A stretch of 64,000 bases of DNA from Ficedula albicollis (lineage: Eukaryota; Chordata; Aves; Passeriformes; Muscicapidae): assembly GCF_000247815.1 (NCBI RefSeq), contig NC_021700.1, positions 19,246,885 through 19,310,884 on the forward strand, given 5' to 3'. The notes below the pieces were generated by a model. The model saw only the letters and a program-made list of their open reading frames with translations, searched no databases and had not been told where the DNA came from. A program made the translations under genes and the position numbers. Below are positions 1 through 12,970 of the stretch, piece by piece (positions within the stretch are counted from its first letter, which is position 1; the number at the start of each line of letters is the position of its first letter).

Positions 1-124
1 AGAGAGAAAGAGAGAGAAAGAGAGAGAAAGAGAGAGAAAGAGAGAGAAAGAGAGAGAAAGAGAGAGAAAGAGAGAGAAAGAGAGAGAAAGAGAGAGAAAG
101 AGAGAGAAAGAGAGAGAAAGAGAG

Positions 125-159
<35 letters not shown>

Positions 160-552
160 GAGAGAAAGAGAGAGAAAGAGAGAGAAAGAGAGAGAAAGAG
201 AGAGAAAGAGAGAGAAAGAGAGAGAAAGAGAGAGAAAGAGAGAGAAAGAGAGAGAAAGAGAGAGAAAGAGAGAGAAAGAGAGAGAAAGAGAGAGAAAGAG
301 AGAGAAAGAGAGAGAAAGAGAGAGAAAGAGAGAGAAAGAGAGAGAAAGAGAGAGAAAGAGAGAGAAAGAGAGAGAAAGAGAGAGAAAGAGAGAGAAAGAG
401 AGAGAAAGAGAGAGAAAGAGAGAGAAAGAGAGAGAAAGAGAGAGAAAGAGAGAGAAAGAGAGAGAAAGAGAGAGAAAGAGAGAGAAAGAGAGAGAAAGAG
501 AGAGAAAGAGAGAGAAAGAGAGAGAAAGAGAGAGAAAGAGAGAGAAAGAGAG

Positions 553-587
<35 letters not shown>

Positions 588-596
588 GAGAGAAAG
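1..596. repeat. (AGAGAGAAAG)n purine minisatellite, truncated by the window start
   Basis: About 60 copies of a decamer AGAGAGAAAG, all purine on the plus strand, with a two-base phase slip near 141-150 and another near 571-580 (8-bp units AGAGAAAG). It ends at 596 before CAACAGG. The true left end is outside the window. Confidence 0.97.
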
Positions 597-3539
597 CAAC
601 AGGTATAGCTGATTCTGCTATGCATTCTCTTCCAGCTATGAAATCTCTCTCATTTTTAGGATTCTAAGCCAACGAATGGATATTTTTGCCATCCAGTTTT
701 AAAACTTCTATATAAAAGGTCTGCTATGCCTTTAACAAAAAGTTATTTTGAAATACTGTATAACCTTTCCAAAAGAAAAATACAATGCTAATACAAAATC
801 CTCCTTAATTCAATGAAATCTGATACTCTTCAGGAGATCAACATGGGACTTTAGCTTATTTGTACTTTCATAATGATATGTAGAGTTTCTGGCAGTATAA
901 GGTAGGAGGAAAACTACTTTGCTCAGAACAATCTCCTGCCATACACTTAAACTGCTCTGTTGGCTACGCTAGGAAAATTTGTATTTTCCAGCTGAACACC
1001 CTTCCTGTTACTGTTAGTAACTGTTAGTTACAGTCATTAAGCATGACTGTAAATGTATTTATTTCCTAAGGAAAGACAACAAATCACTGCAGAGATAGAT
1101 TGACAGAAGCTAGTGAGACCACTGGCCAAAAAATGGTGAGACTTGCCAGACAATTTTAGTGAAGATTTAATGGCAGGCTCTGTTTCCTCAAAACAATTTC
1201 TATTTCTCTATTCCAATATCTTTGCTTTGTAGGGTCCTCAGAATGTTACTAGTAGTTAATGTTTCTTTAGCATTTTTGTAAATCATATTAAAGGAAAATA
1301 GAAATTCAGGTAAACACCTGAGTAATTTGTATTTTATGCTATTCAGTATTCCTTGCTCATTGATGAAAATAAAATAGATCTTCAGTGAAATTTTAGTAAT
1401 GTTAAATATCCCGCACGCACTTTTCTGCTCACATATGAAAAACCCTATAAACAATGTAGATACATCAAAACATCTATCTTAACTGTAAACTGTTTTTATT
1501 CTCAGCCAAGCACAGATTATGCCTAAAAATTCCTAGAACATTGCTGCACAGAGAAATGGATTTGCTGATAATCAAAGTTTTATAAGTAGAAAGAGGGAAA
1601 TAAAATGAGCATCAGTTCCTGGAGCACATATGCACATCCAGCCGTCCTTTATATCATTATCCTGTCACTGGATAGGGCATTACTAATGTTTTATTTGATG
1701 TTATCTCAAGTGTTTGAGAGAGATACACAGAGAGAGAGAAACAGCACCCACAAGTGCATCCACAAAAAAGCAACTCAAATCTGTGGTATTTTTTATTTGA
1801 TATTATATCAGTGAGCAAAACAGTTCAACAGAATGTTTATCCTCCTTCCATATACTCTCTCACTATAGCATTTCTTTTCACTTGTATAAAAACTCCCTTC
1901 ACTGTGTCTTGAGAACCTAACTTTGCCTTGAAATACTTGATGCTATTTCAGTTCCTAAGTGAAGAGAAAAAATAAATTAAAAAATAAAAAAGGATGTTCA
2001 TGAGTTTAACCTAAAATTATGTGTGTAGAGGTAATAATTGAAAACAAAGATAAATAACTAATTACCTTTCCAAAACAGTAAAGGTTATTTGAATGGCAGC
2101 TGCTCTGACTCTTATTACTTTTTATGACGAGCTTTTTATGATGTAAACAAGTACAAATGTGAAGGCATGCCAAAATACAGGTCTGAAAAACTGTAGTGAT
2201 ACTGAGTAACAATGATTCAATGGTTTCTCAGTTCCAGAATCAGACATGAGCTTTTCATCCCTCTGTTATAACACATCCCAGAAAAGTTGAAAATATACCT
2301 TTGCCTTGTGAGCTCTGTATTTAATGTAAATGCATGATTAATTGAACCCTTCTAACTTTAAATTTACACAGTTGGACTTAATTCTCTGTGACTGAATGGG
2401 TTTTGGTTGTCTTTGCATGTGTATGTTCAAATATACATCCAAATAACTCTTGGATGTTTTGAGGTTTTTATTATCCCTCCTCATATATGACCAAGCACTC
2501 ATTTTATACTACTACTTTTTTGTATGAATGATGCTCTATGACTTCGGTTCAGGAGGAATAACTAAACCAAGCTAAGCACTTTTTACATATATTTGGAATT
2601 TTCTAGTGGCTTTTAAGTCCTGAAAGATGGTAGATTTCTGCACTTTTTCACCTCTAGATTTCTCCTATTGCATGAGATGAACTTATGAGAAGTTTTCTAC
2701 ACTGCACAGTTCAGAACAATGTACTTTTTTCCCAGGGAGGCTGAATTTTGAAACATCTTTTGGAAGAGGTTATAATGGCAATGGGAAAAAGAAAGTAAGT
2801 AATTGGAGGTTTCAAGATCCAGCTTGCAATCTCCAATTTTTCACGGCATTGTGTCATGTAATAACTGAAACCTTAGAACACTGGAAGTAACAGAAAGTCA
2901 AGCTCAGCAGTCTAAGGCATAGTTCAAGTATTGGACCAGGGATTTTTGAATAAGGTTTGGTTTGCATTGTTTTACTTTTTGGAATTACAAGGGTGGATGG
3001 ATGGCCCAGAGAAAACCATTCCCATCATGCTTACTTTTCCTGTCTGGAGCTGTATATGGCCTTAGATCATCTTGGCCAAGCCAAGAGGGACAAGAGTAGA
3101 AATATTCATAACATCTCTGAGAGATATTAAGTCCTAAACAAACTATTTGATTGGAAATCATGATGGTATTTTCCTGTCTTTATTCTTCTTGAGTATTCTT
3201 GCTGCTGAAATCTCTCCCTGAAATCAGAGAGAAAAGAAGCTACATATCCCAGAAAAGGAGAGACTCAGGGGACAGTCTATGCAAACTAATCTACCAAAGG
3301 AATCACTCATTCCTAGACTAGTGTATGTAATAAATGGCACTTGAAAACAACACTAAGAGTACTCGACCTCCCAGTAGAGCTGTGAAATTCCCATTACACA
3401 TTTGTGAGACTGCACCAAGAGAACTATGCTACCTCCCTGATCAGAGAATGGATACAAAGAAGATGGAGCGGGACTCTTGGAAGTGCACAGTGATATAATG
3501 TGAAGCAAAGGACCCAAGTCAAAACATAGCAAATTCTGA
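597..3539. other. PDE4D intronic sequence, no gene seen
   Basis: A+T-rich single-copy-looking sequence between the purine repeat and a CR1 tail. Open frames are under 90 codons and none resembles a known protein. I recognise no repeat or RNA gene here. Confidence 0.6.
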
Positions 3540-3768
3540 CTAGATATTGGAAAAGTGTTCTACCATGAAGTGGTCAAATCCTGCAACAATTTGTCTAGAG
3601 AGACTATAGAACCTCTTTTCCCAGGAATGTTCAAGAACTGAACTGAAACGAACACCGCACTGGGAAATCTCCTCTCAATAGATATTCTCTGAGCAATGAT
3701 TGAACCAAGTGACTTACAGAGATCCTTTCCAACATAAATCATTCCATTATTCTATGACTGTGAAGTGC
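3540..3768 (+). mobile_element. CR1 LINE 3'-end fragment
   Basis: Degenerate but recognisable CR1 tail: a GTTCAAGAACTGAACTG segment, then GATCCTTTCCAACATAAATC and the terminal CATTATTCTATGACTGTG, corresponding to the family's 3' end with its ATTCTATG-type 8-mer. 5' truncated and mutated, with no intact coding frame. Confidence 0.65.
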
Positions 3769-6700
3769 TATATATCCATATCTTCTCTTTGGCCCTTTCA
3801 TAGTTATTTGCATGTACTAAGTTAACTCAACAGGTGGATTTGTCTAATTTATTCTTCTTTACTGGACTAAAAGATACTTTGCAACTTTGGCACAAGTACT
3901 GTCATCTAACAGTGTAATACAGACCTATTTAAATTAATTGTTAAGTAGGCAGGCACATATGCATAATGGCTGAGCTAAGTGTTTAGTCTGATATTTCCAC
4001 AGCAGGACACATTAAGTCATTGGGAGCACACAGCAGACAGGACAGATACCTCTGAAAAGAATTTTGGGAATGAACAACAGTGGGACATATCCTAGCTACC
4101 AATAAGTGACAGCTATTATTCCCCTTCTGTAATGCTTGCTATAGGCCTTTAAGCATCAAGGAAGAGATGCAGGTAACAGGATCAAAATAAATATTAACAG
4201 AATTTAAAACCTTATCTATACATTTTCATTCCTATTAGCAAATGTTATTGTCACCTTGTCACCTTTAAATATGCAAACTAAACATGCATTACTAAATCTA
4301 ATTACTAATTACCGAATCTAGCTTCTTTAGATTTCCAGAAGAGCTTTGGATTTGATCCTGAAATGGTGGCAGATCCACTCTATTACCAAAAAAACATCAC
4401 CTGTTCTAAGAAATAACCTGTATTCATGTTCACGAAGAAAAGCTCAAAGTTCATCTTTTCTACTGAATACTTTATACTGACTATGGCAAAGGAACATTGA
4501 CACTTTTCACATTGGCCAACCTACTTTCAAATCACCCTATCAGCTGATATAGTCATGTTTGTTCAACATCCTTTTTCATGAAACCCTTGCCTTCCAGCGG
4601 CAAAAAAATCATTCTTGGAACTCGTCTATTGAGGCAAACTATTTAGCAGTCAAATGGTATTGCCTTATTCTCCTGTATGTGCCCAGCTTCCTCTCACGCT
4701 CATAGTTTTAACATGAATATCACAGGTTTTCCTTCTATCTTCAAAGTCTTCTCTAAAGGAAGACTACAATGCAGTTAAAATTATTTAACCCTGTTTAAAG
4801 AAACCTACTGAAGTTCTTTTAGTGTTTTAGACAAAATTTCCATCTAAATTACTCTTCAGCTACGCACCTGGTGTCTCCACATGTTTAGAGCATCAGCTGA
4901 GCACCACTGACCCAACACAATGAGCTTGTGTGTTCAATGGACACCTTCACTAATACTCAAATAATATTGCTATATTAAATCCTATTTTAAAAAAAGGATA
5001 CATTAATAATACATGTTAATAATTTTAGGGTAGAATTCCATATGGCTACATCTTTAAGAAAAAGTGTTTAAATCCTGATTATTCGCTGTTTGATTATGAA
5101 GAGATTGTCCTGTTAAATTATCAGATGTATACTCATTAAATTAAGAAATCTGAACCATTCATTTTCAGCAATATTCATATTAAAATATATTTGAATATGC
5201 GAATTTTAAAAGCTCGTATTTTTACAAGTTCCAACAGCATGAAAATTAATGCTAGTCATATAGCTCAGGTCACACAACTCTAACAATCAGAAAATGTAAG
5301 CCTTGCACAACATGAAAATAACACCTTTAATAGTCACTTACTTAAAATATTGACAACATTATTTTCTTATTTATCTCTATGGAAAATTATAAAGAACAGT
5401 AATTCAACAATGTTTACTAAGCTGTAAAATTTATTTGTCTTTGAGGAAGTGCTACCATATGCCAATTATCTTAACATCTTGGGTGCCAGTACTATGTAGC
5501 AGTAAACAAAGCAATAATACACTGCCAGGCAAGTAAACAACAAAATTCTAAATTAGAAACTGTTACTAAATTCTGAGAATGTTAAGTTGGAAAACACTCT
5601 TCTTATTTTTCCTTTGTTTGTGTGGAAGTAGCTAAGACATAATAGATCAAAAGAAGCTTTCTAAACCAAGCAGGAGGAAGGAATGGGGATTAGGATGGAA
5701 AGAGGAGTGTATTTTATTGGAGAACCAAACAGATTTGCAAAGACTCCATTATTTTTCCAGGGGCTCTATATGTAACTACAAAGCCCAAGAGTTTATCTAC
5801 CTAAACTATTAGAGTGGTATACAATATCCCAAACTTCAGGAAGTAGAGAAACTAATGCGTAAGTCTCCTTTCTTATCCTAGTAGAGAATAAAGCCTCTGG
5901 GCAACTGAAATATTATACTGCATCCAATTTTGAGTGTTATTTTGGTTTATTAACTATTACTGAGTGGTATAAGGACAAGATTGACGCTTTAAGGAAAATA
6001 ATCATACTTTAGAGCAATGTTCATACGCAAGCAATGCAGTAATGAATGCTACTTGGTCAGACCAGATCCCATACATGAAATGGAAAGAGGGCGAGTAGGT
6101 TTTTTTTGACAGCAACTAATTGTCACTTATGACAGCAATTTTTTAAACAGACAACAATAGGGAACAAACACAAGGATTACTGGATTGTAAAACCTAGTGT
6201 TGCCTCACCGTTGTGGGAATGTTTACGTTTAAACACTGATGAAAAGTTGTTTCGGTGAAAAAGCCCAGACCAAAATAACACTTGAGATAAAATTTACAGA
6301 AGACCTATTGTAAAAGAATAATTGTCTGGGAAACCTGACAAAAAGAAACTAAGAGACTAAGATGTATTTTAAGGATACAACATCCTGGGAAATTCCACTA
6401 GTGGAATTAGGACTGATGGTGTTTGTTCTCCAATTTTTCCAGCCAGAAATTTCAGTAGTGAGAAATAGAACATAGAAAGATGATATGATAAGATGATTTA
6501 ATTGACATATGACTAAAGGCCTTTAAAAATGCTAAGGTGGGGGTTTTTTTAAACAACTACGCTTTGTATATAGACCATGTAATAGTGCTAGTTATGTGTG
6601 AAGAGGTACCTGATATTTTTAAGACAACCAGAATAGCTTTGTTAATTACACGGAATATTTTGTATTATTGACCAGAAAATTATCTGAGTTGAAGTATTTA

Positions 6701-7735
6701 TTTCCCAATTCCACTACTACTATTCATTATTACATGGTACTTTTTATTCTATGATCTAAAAACTCACTTTAGCATGAACCTGTAATCTGTTTCTTTTTTT
6801 TGTTTTACATAAGAGAAAATATGATCTGAGAGAGATTAAATGACTTGCACAAGACCACACAGTAAACAAGTGGCGAAAACCCCCAGATCACAGATAATCT
6901 CAGTCATCATCTTGACTATCCTTTTTTTATACAGCTCTTGTGTATATTAATTCAAAGCACTTACCTTCTCACTTAAAAAAGCAGAAATAATCTTGACTTT
7001 TAGCAAAATACATTAGCCAACTATCCTGCTATATCCTTCTGTATAATGAAATGCTACTGTATTCCTTGAAGGAACTACAGTACTGTTCTAAATAAGTTGA
7101 GTGCAAAGTTAGTGATAGTCATGAAGAGACAGAGAAAGCATTGGAATGATTATAAGCAGTACTTAATAGCACAAACTACAAGCACATAGTGTTTTTCAAC
7201 TAATTCAGTTTATAACCTTTGCTAGTTGAGTTTGTCTTTTAAATGTTAATTTTCTTCAGTTTGAATAATAAAGATATACTACTCAGTTCTAACTCAAATT
7301 TTAACATATGTAATTTCTCCTCATTTTTTGGAAAAACTGTAACTGCTGCATATTTTTAAGTTCTCTAACAAACTTAAAAGAGAAAATACTTCAAAGTTGT
7401 ATAATTGGCTTATTAGGTGTCCTCAATGATTTTCATTGAGGTTTTCAGAATTGTGATACATTTAGAGTGAAACAAAATAAATTCCAGAAAAACAATTATA
7501 CAGATTTAATTTTTTCACATTTGAGACATCAGTGTATAATATTACCCCTATCTTCTGATGCATTTTCCATACTTTTATACACAATTTTGCCCAGTTCTCG
7601 ACAGTTTTATACGCCATATTCAAAGTAATTTGAGGTCTTCTGAAATACAAGCTTGTCACCTTACATCATAATAAATCCACAGGAATCCATTCAGAAATAT
7701 TCTTCTGAGAACAGTTTAAACAAGGGAGAAATATC
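3769..7735. other. Intronic sequence with one old SINE, otherwise unannotated
   Basis: A+T-rich intron. Apart from the MIR-like element near 6.8 kb I see no repeat family, RNA gene or plausible exon. A homopolymer T run near 6101-6108 and purine-rich patches are ordinary for intron sequence. Confidence 0.55.
6802..6925 (+). mobile_element. MIR-like ancient SINE (CORE-SINE) fragment
   Basis: The segment TTTTACATAAGAGAAAATATGA (6803-6824), then GAGATTAAATGACTTGCACA and AGACCACACAGTAAACAAGT, parallels the MIR core (TTTTACAGATGAGGAAA..., GAGGTTAAGTGACTTGCCCA, AGGTCACACAGCTAGTAAGT). This amniote-wide family was dead long before birds diversified, so recognisable survival hints at constraint. Boundaries are approximate. 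Confidence 0.6.
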
Positions 7736-7965
7736 AAAAAGTCTAAATATGAAAAGTAAAGGACAGGTGTCTTTCACAAAAATATTGGGGGTTTCTGCAA
7801 GTCACTGCTTTTACAAGAATACTAAAAAAAGATATTTTACTAAAAAAGTCTAAATATGAAAAGTGAACCACAATACTTCTAAAAGGACAGGTGTCTTTCA
7901 CAAAAATATTGGGGGTTTCTGCAAGTCACTGCTTTTACAAGAATACTAAAAAAAGATATTTTACT
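7736..7965. repeat. Tandem duplication, two copies of about 106 and 124 bp
   Basis: Copy 1 is 7736-7841 and copy 2 is 7842-7965. They are identical over AAGTCTAAATATGAAAAGT and from GGACAGGTGTCTTTCAC to GATATTTTACT. Copy 2 carries 18 extra bases (GAACCACAATACTTCTAA) that copy 1 lacks, so copy 1 probably lost them or the duplication arose by template switching. Confidence 0.93.
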
Positions 7966-9579
7966 TTTCTTTTTATGCAAAAAAGGGAGGGGGAAAGCAG
8001 CAATTGACTGAAACCTTTAAGTGAAAGTCTTGGAAAGACCATCCTTTTTCTGATATTTCTTGAACATAAAGCAATTTGTTACAGTTTGCTTTGTGTTTCC
8101 ATAATATAGTTGTTTGCTACGTTCAAGACTTTTTACTGTGAGACTTTATTCTAAGAAAGTCATTTGATTATATTCAACTTCTTTACTCTGCTTTGCTTTA
8201 CTACTTCCAAAAGTATCTGAATGAAGCCTTTTTACTAATCCCATAAAATTACAATAAAATCCTATGACCTCAGTTAAGCAGCATGCCTTGTCAAAACAAC
8301 GTTTTTTTGTTAATAAATAAAATGAAGGTATAAAAAAACAAAAATACTTTTCATGCTGAATTTTTAATTGCTATTTAACTAGGCATCACACGAATTGTAA
8401 TTTAAAATGGCCCTGAAATCCTAAAAAAAGAAATAGTATGACTACTCTCCCTTTCCATCTTGACTTAGTATCCCTCAATAACTAATTACTTAAGGAATAT
8501 GTTGAATATATTCAAGCCAACCATTATGATTTATAAAAATTAAACTTTTCTGCAATTAGAAATTCAGCAGTCAGTCCTAAAGGTCAAAAATACCATACCC
8601 CTAGAGGTTTTTTTTCTATAGAAAAAAGAAACAGAAATGTATCAGAAAAAAGCCTTAAATTGAACATTTGTTAATTTTTGAAGCTTATTGCTTTTTCTTT
8701 AAAATCTCACACGCTGAAAAATTTAACATAATTAACTTCAGACAAGCATGAGTTCACGGAAGTGATACAAATGTGTAGCAACAGAACGGCTTCTTAAAAA
8801 CCAGAGATATTAAAAGACATATTTAAAGATTACTTATTTGAAAATACAATTCTAATTTAAAATTGATGAATTTCTTTTTATTTCTTAATTATATATGAAG
8901 TGGAAATGAAGTTACTGTTAGGTAGAAATAGAGCTAACACTGCCAGAGAATATTCAAGTATGTCTTTTTCAGATTTATGGCCAAGACTCCATAATAAAGA
9001 ATGCGGTGTGCACCACAGAAACACACAAAGCAATCTTCGTTCAGAAAGGATTCTATTATTTATTCATCAAGCATATCACGCTATAAACATCTCATTATCC
9101 AGGAAATCAAAAATCTACATAGTACCTCAATATCAAGTATTGTCCCTCTGCCCACCATTCTCTCCACAAATCCTTTATTCACAATGTCTGCTTAAAATTC
9201 AAGTGCAAGCGTGCGTCTTTCTTATAAAAGGAAGTGGTTCCAGCTACTAAAAACGAAGTCCGGATAATAAATTGATTCCTCAGATACAGTATCTTTCCGA
9301 TTTTGACAGAGAATTTGATTTTAAAACAGATGCCTGTTACAGCCATCAAGGGTAAAATAGGCATTGGTAATCTACACACTGAAAAACAAATCCACAGCTC
9401 ATTTAAAAGGGAACAATAGACTAGTAGATGACGGAGTCCTCCCTCTGGCTAAGAAACCATTAGCCTATTTTCTCAACTGAGCCCATTCAAACTAACAGGA
9501 CCCCGACCCTGGATTTGCCAGACTGTCTCCCACCCCCCAGAGCTCTCATTATTTTAACTTTGTGAGACCACCACACGAA
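7966..9579. other. Intron immediately 3' of the CpG island, no gene seen
   Basis: A+T-rich sequence running up to the CpG island. Short open frames around 8900-9250 overlap each other in two frames and resemble nothing known. No repeat family recognised. Confidence 0.55.
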
Positions 9580-9609
9580 CTGCGTCCCCCCCCGCCCGGC
9601 GGCAGCGCA

Positions 9610-10078
<469 letters not shown>

Positions 10079-10486
10079 CCCGCCCCGCTCCCGCTCCCGC
10101 CCCGCGCCGGCACAGACGCCGGCCCGCTCCCACCCACGTGTTTCGCGGCCGCTTTTCCACCCACAGACAGGCGTGTACGGGACGAGGCGGCGCCGCCTGT
10201 GCCCCGGTCACGCCCGCTTCAGGCGAGCCCTGACCGGGGGTTCCTCGCAGCGTCCCAGCCCGGGGTCCCCGGCACGGCAGCGCAGCTCGAGCCCACCTCC
10301 CTTTCGGAGCCTCCGCAACCCAGAGTGCCCCTTCCTTATCCTTGCCGCCGGGGGAAGGGAGGCCGGTCGGACGGGGGTCCGGGGGTGCCCAGCCCTCAGC
10401 TGAATCCCGTCCCCGCGGCCCCCTCACGGCGCCCCTCCGCCGCACCCCCACACGCGCGGCCGGAGCGTTTGGCCAAGCCCTCTCCT

Positions 10487-10488
10487 AC
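10487..10488 (-). other. 5' splice donor of the PDE4D4-type first exon
   Basis: The minus strand reads CTCAGACG then GTAGGAGAG. The open frame runs into TAG directly after the junction, and the homologous mammalian coding sequence ends at this same Leu-Arg-Arg point. Confidence 0.88.
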
Positions 10489-10826
10489 CGTCTGAGCCCC
10501 TGGAAGGAGGAGGGCCAGGACATCCGTGATTTTTTCAAGCCGGGCCGGTGGCCGGTCTCCACGGCGTAGGAGGCGCGGTCCATGGCTTGGCAGTAGAGGT
10601 ACCGCTCCGTGTCGGAGTAGCCGCGGTGCCTGACGCGAGCCCCGGCCAGGCATCGGCCCCGCGACACTGGAGACGGCGGCGGCTGCCCGGGGTGCTGCTG
10701 GTGCTGGAGGAACTGGTGCTGCCGCAGCTGCGGTGGGTAGTGCTGATCTTGCCGCCACAGATGCTTGGGGGCTTTGAGACCCCCGCTACCGTCGCTGCCG
10801 CCGTCGCTGGCGCTGCCGCCGGGCAT
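10489..10826 (-). CDS. PDE4D: PDE4D first coding exon of the PDE4D4-type long isoform (cAMP phosphodiesterase 4D)
   Basis: Encodes the isoform-specific N-terminus of a long form of 3',5'-cAMP phosphodiesterase 4D; the UCR1, UCR2 and catalytic exons lie outside the window. The exon gives 112 codons plus two bases. Near residue 17 comes LKAPKHLWR, then a Q/H-rich stretch (about 26-46), a short proline patch PPPSP (about 49-53), and [16 protein letters not shown] with [18 protein letters not shown] up to SSFQGLRR, which match mammalian PDE4D4 closely as I recall it. The donor reads CG/GTAGGA (GT at 10488-10487), leaving the final Arg codon split, as expected for joining the common exon. The ATG at 10826-10824 has G at -3 and lies ten bases from a 208-base G run (C on the coding strand). 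The frame stays open upstream through that run to about 11330, so an upstream start is not formally excluded, but the family N-terminus favours this ATG. The proline-rich segment, linked to SH3 binding in mammalian PDE4D4, is much shorter here. Confidence 0.93.
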
Positions 10827-10835
10827 CGCGGACAA

Positions 10836-11045
<210 letters not shown>

Positions 11046-11445
11046 GCGCCGGGCGGGCGGGCAGGGGCGGCGGCTGCCGCCTTCCTGCGGGCAGCGGCGA
11101 GGAAACTGTGCTGAAAAGTTGGACAGCTCCTGCCGCGCCACCCCTCGCCCGAGTGTGGGAGCGGCTGGGGCAGCCGCGCCGCCGGGTCTTGACTGCTCCG
11201 CGGGAGGGGAGGCGGGGAGAGGGGGAGGAGGGGGAGGAGGAGAGGAGGGGCCGGCGTCCCGCTCGGAAATATTTAACGCCAGGCTGGAGCGCGGGCGGGG
11301 AGAGCGGACCCGCCTGGGGGCTGTGGTCACGGAGCGGAGAGCTCTGGGGTGCGCAGGGTGGGAGAAAGGCGAGACGAGGATGCCGGCAGGGCGCGAGGGT
11401 GGGAATGGAACCCGGAGCGAATGCGGAGGGGCTCGGTGCCGCTGA

Positions 11446-12970
11446 TGCTGCAGCCCTCCTCTCCTGAGATGTACCTCTCCCTCCCTGAGGCTGTGGCTGC
11501 TGGCCGGACAGGACTCCCTCCAGAGGGACTCACTGCCGGGCGATGGCAGGTGTCAAAAGTTGCTCACGCCTCTGTTCGCCGAGAACTTTGAGGTGGGTTA
11601 AAAATGGGTTCTAACTCCTTTAACTCTCCTTCCCGCCACCCCTTATTGCCTGTATCGTGCTTCCAGTTCACATCAGGTTCAGAAATCGTGTTTCCCAACT
11701 TAAAACCTTCCACTGGTTTTGTCTTCGCCGATGAGTAAGCTTCCTCCACACAAGGAGTAAGACTGGCTGCAAATCAAGGCGAGGAAGGTTTAATTATAGC
11801 GATGCTGAGCCTACTGCTACAGAGAAGCTTTTATATGACATACCACTTGCTCCAGGACATTATAACTGCCGCGGGAAAAAAATTATTTAAAGTTAAAATC
11901 CACAGAACAGGAACTTCATACTAAAGTGATCTTTTTAATTAGTTTTGCATTTCAAATTCTTTTCTGCTCACATGCAACCAGTAATTCATACTGGAAGGGA
12001 ATTGCGCTTTATTAACTTTCTCTCTTTTTTTTTTTTTTTTTTTTTTGGACCTTCACTTCTGTTTACCAGAGTATCAGTACTAAATATCTCTCCTACAGTA
12101 TCTTCACAAAAACATACATTTTCTTCTAATTAATGTTCATCTACTCATAAGAATGTTCTGATTAGCTTCATGCACAACTTCTACTTCCTCAGTCATAAAA
12201 TTGGTCTTGCCAATCCTTTTTCCTTTCCATCACAGATCTGCAATTATTTTAATCCTCATATATCGTTCTCTGTACTTAATTTATTATTAATGCAAAAGTA
12301 CTTTTTATTGTGTTGATGTGTTTTTTCTGTTGTCCATCTTAAAAGTCTGCCTTCCTTTCTAAACATACAGTGCTCCTAAAATTAAGATTCACCCTCCAAA
12401 TACATACGTATAAGGTTTTGTTGGGCAAAACTCCCAGTCTGTGTTTCTTTGAGCCATGAGTTGCTAGATAATCATGGTAATCATAAACCATCCCTTCAAG
12501 TTTTCTTTCCTACTCTAAAAAACTGTTAGTTTCAACAAAATATGTCCCAGAAAATAATAAATTGAAATAAATATTATAAGTACCAAAAAAGAGCCAAAGT
12601 AATACTTCCATTGAAGGAAACTCAAGCTTGAGCTCACATTTATCAAGTTCTAAGTCTACTGCTATTTATCCAGACATTTAAGACTATTTCCAAGCCAGAC
12701 ATCTTAGATGCTACCATTTTCCCAGCTGTTTCATGCTATTTCAACAGCATGTACAGGAGACAAAAGTGGGACAACAAAAAGAGAATACACTCAAAATGTG
12801 ACAATGGGGATAACTGCATCATGGAATTAGAAGCAAATCTGTGAAAAACTCAGAGAAGAGAAATAACTTTTTATCCTTGTTAACCTCCACTGGGGTATTG
12901 CAAGGGGACTGTATTTCACAATTGCTAGTTCCCTCTACCTTAAAATTAGACAAAGCTTTTGTGACCAATT
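11446..12970. other. Sequence upstream of the PDE4D4-type CpG island
   Basis: A+T-rich stretch with a 22-base T run at 12025-12046 that is not attached to a recognisable retroposon. Nothing supports a gene; short frames on both strands are unremarkable. Confidence 0.55.

Noticed and set aside
12025..12046. T run as the tail of a minus-strand retroposon
   Set aside because: No SINE or processed-gene body lies on its right side; treated as a plain homopolymer.
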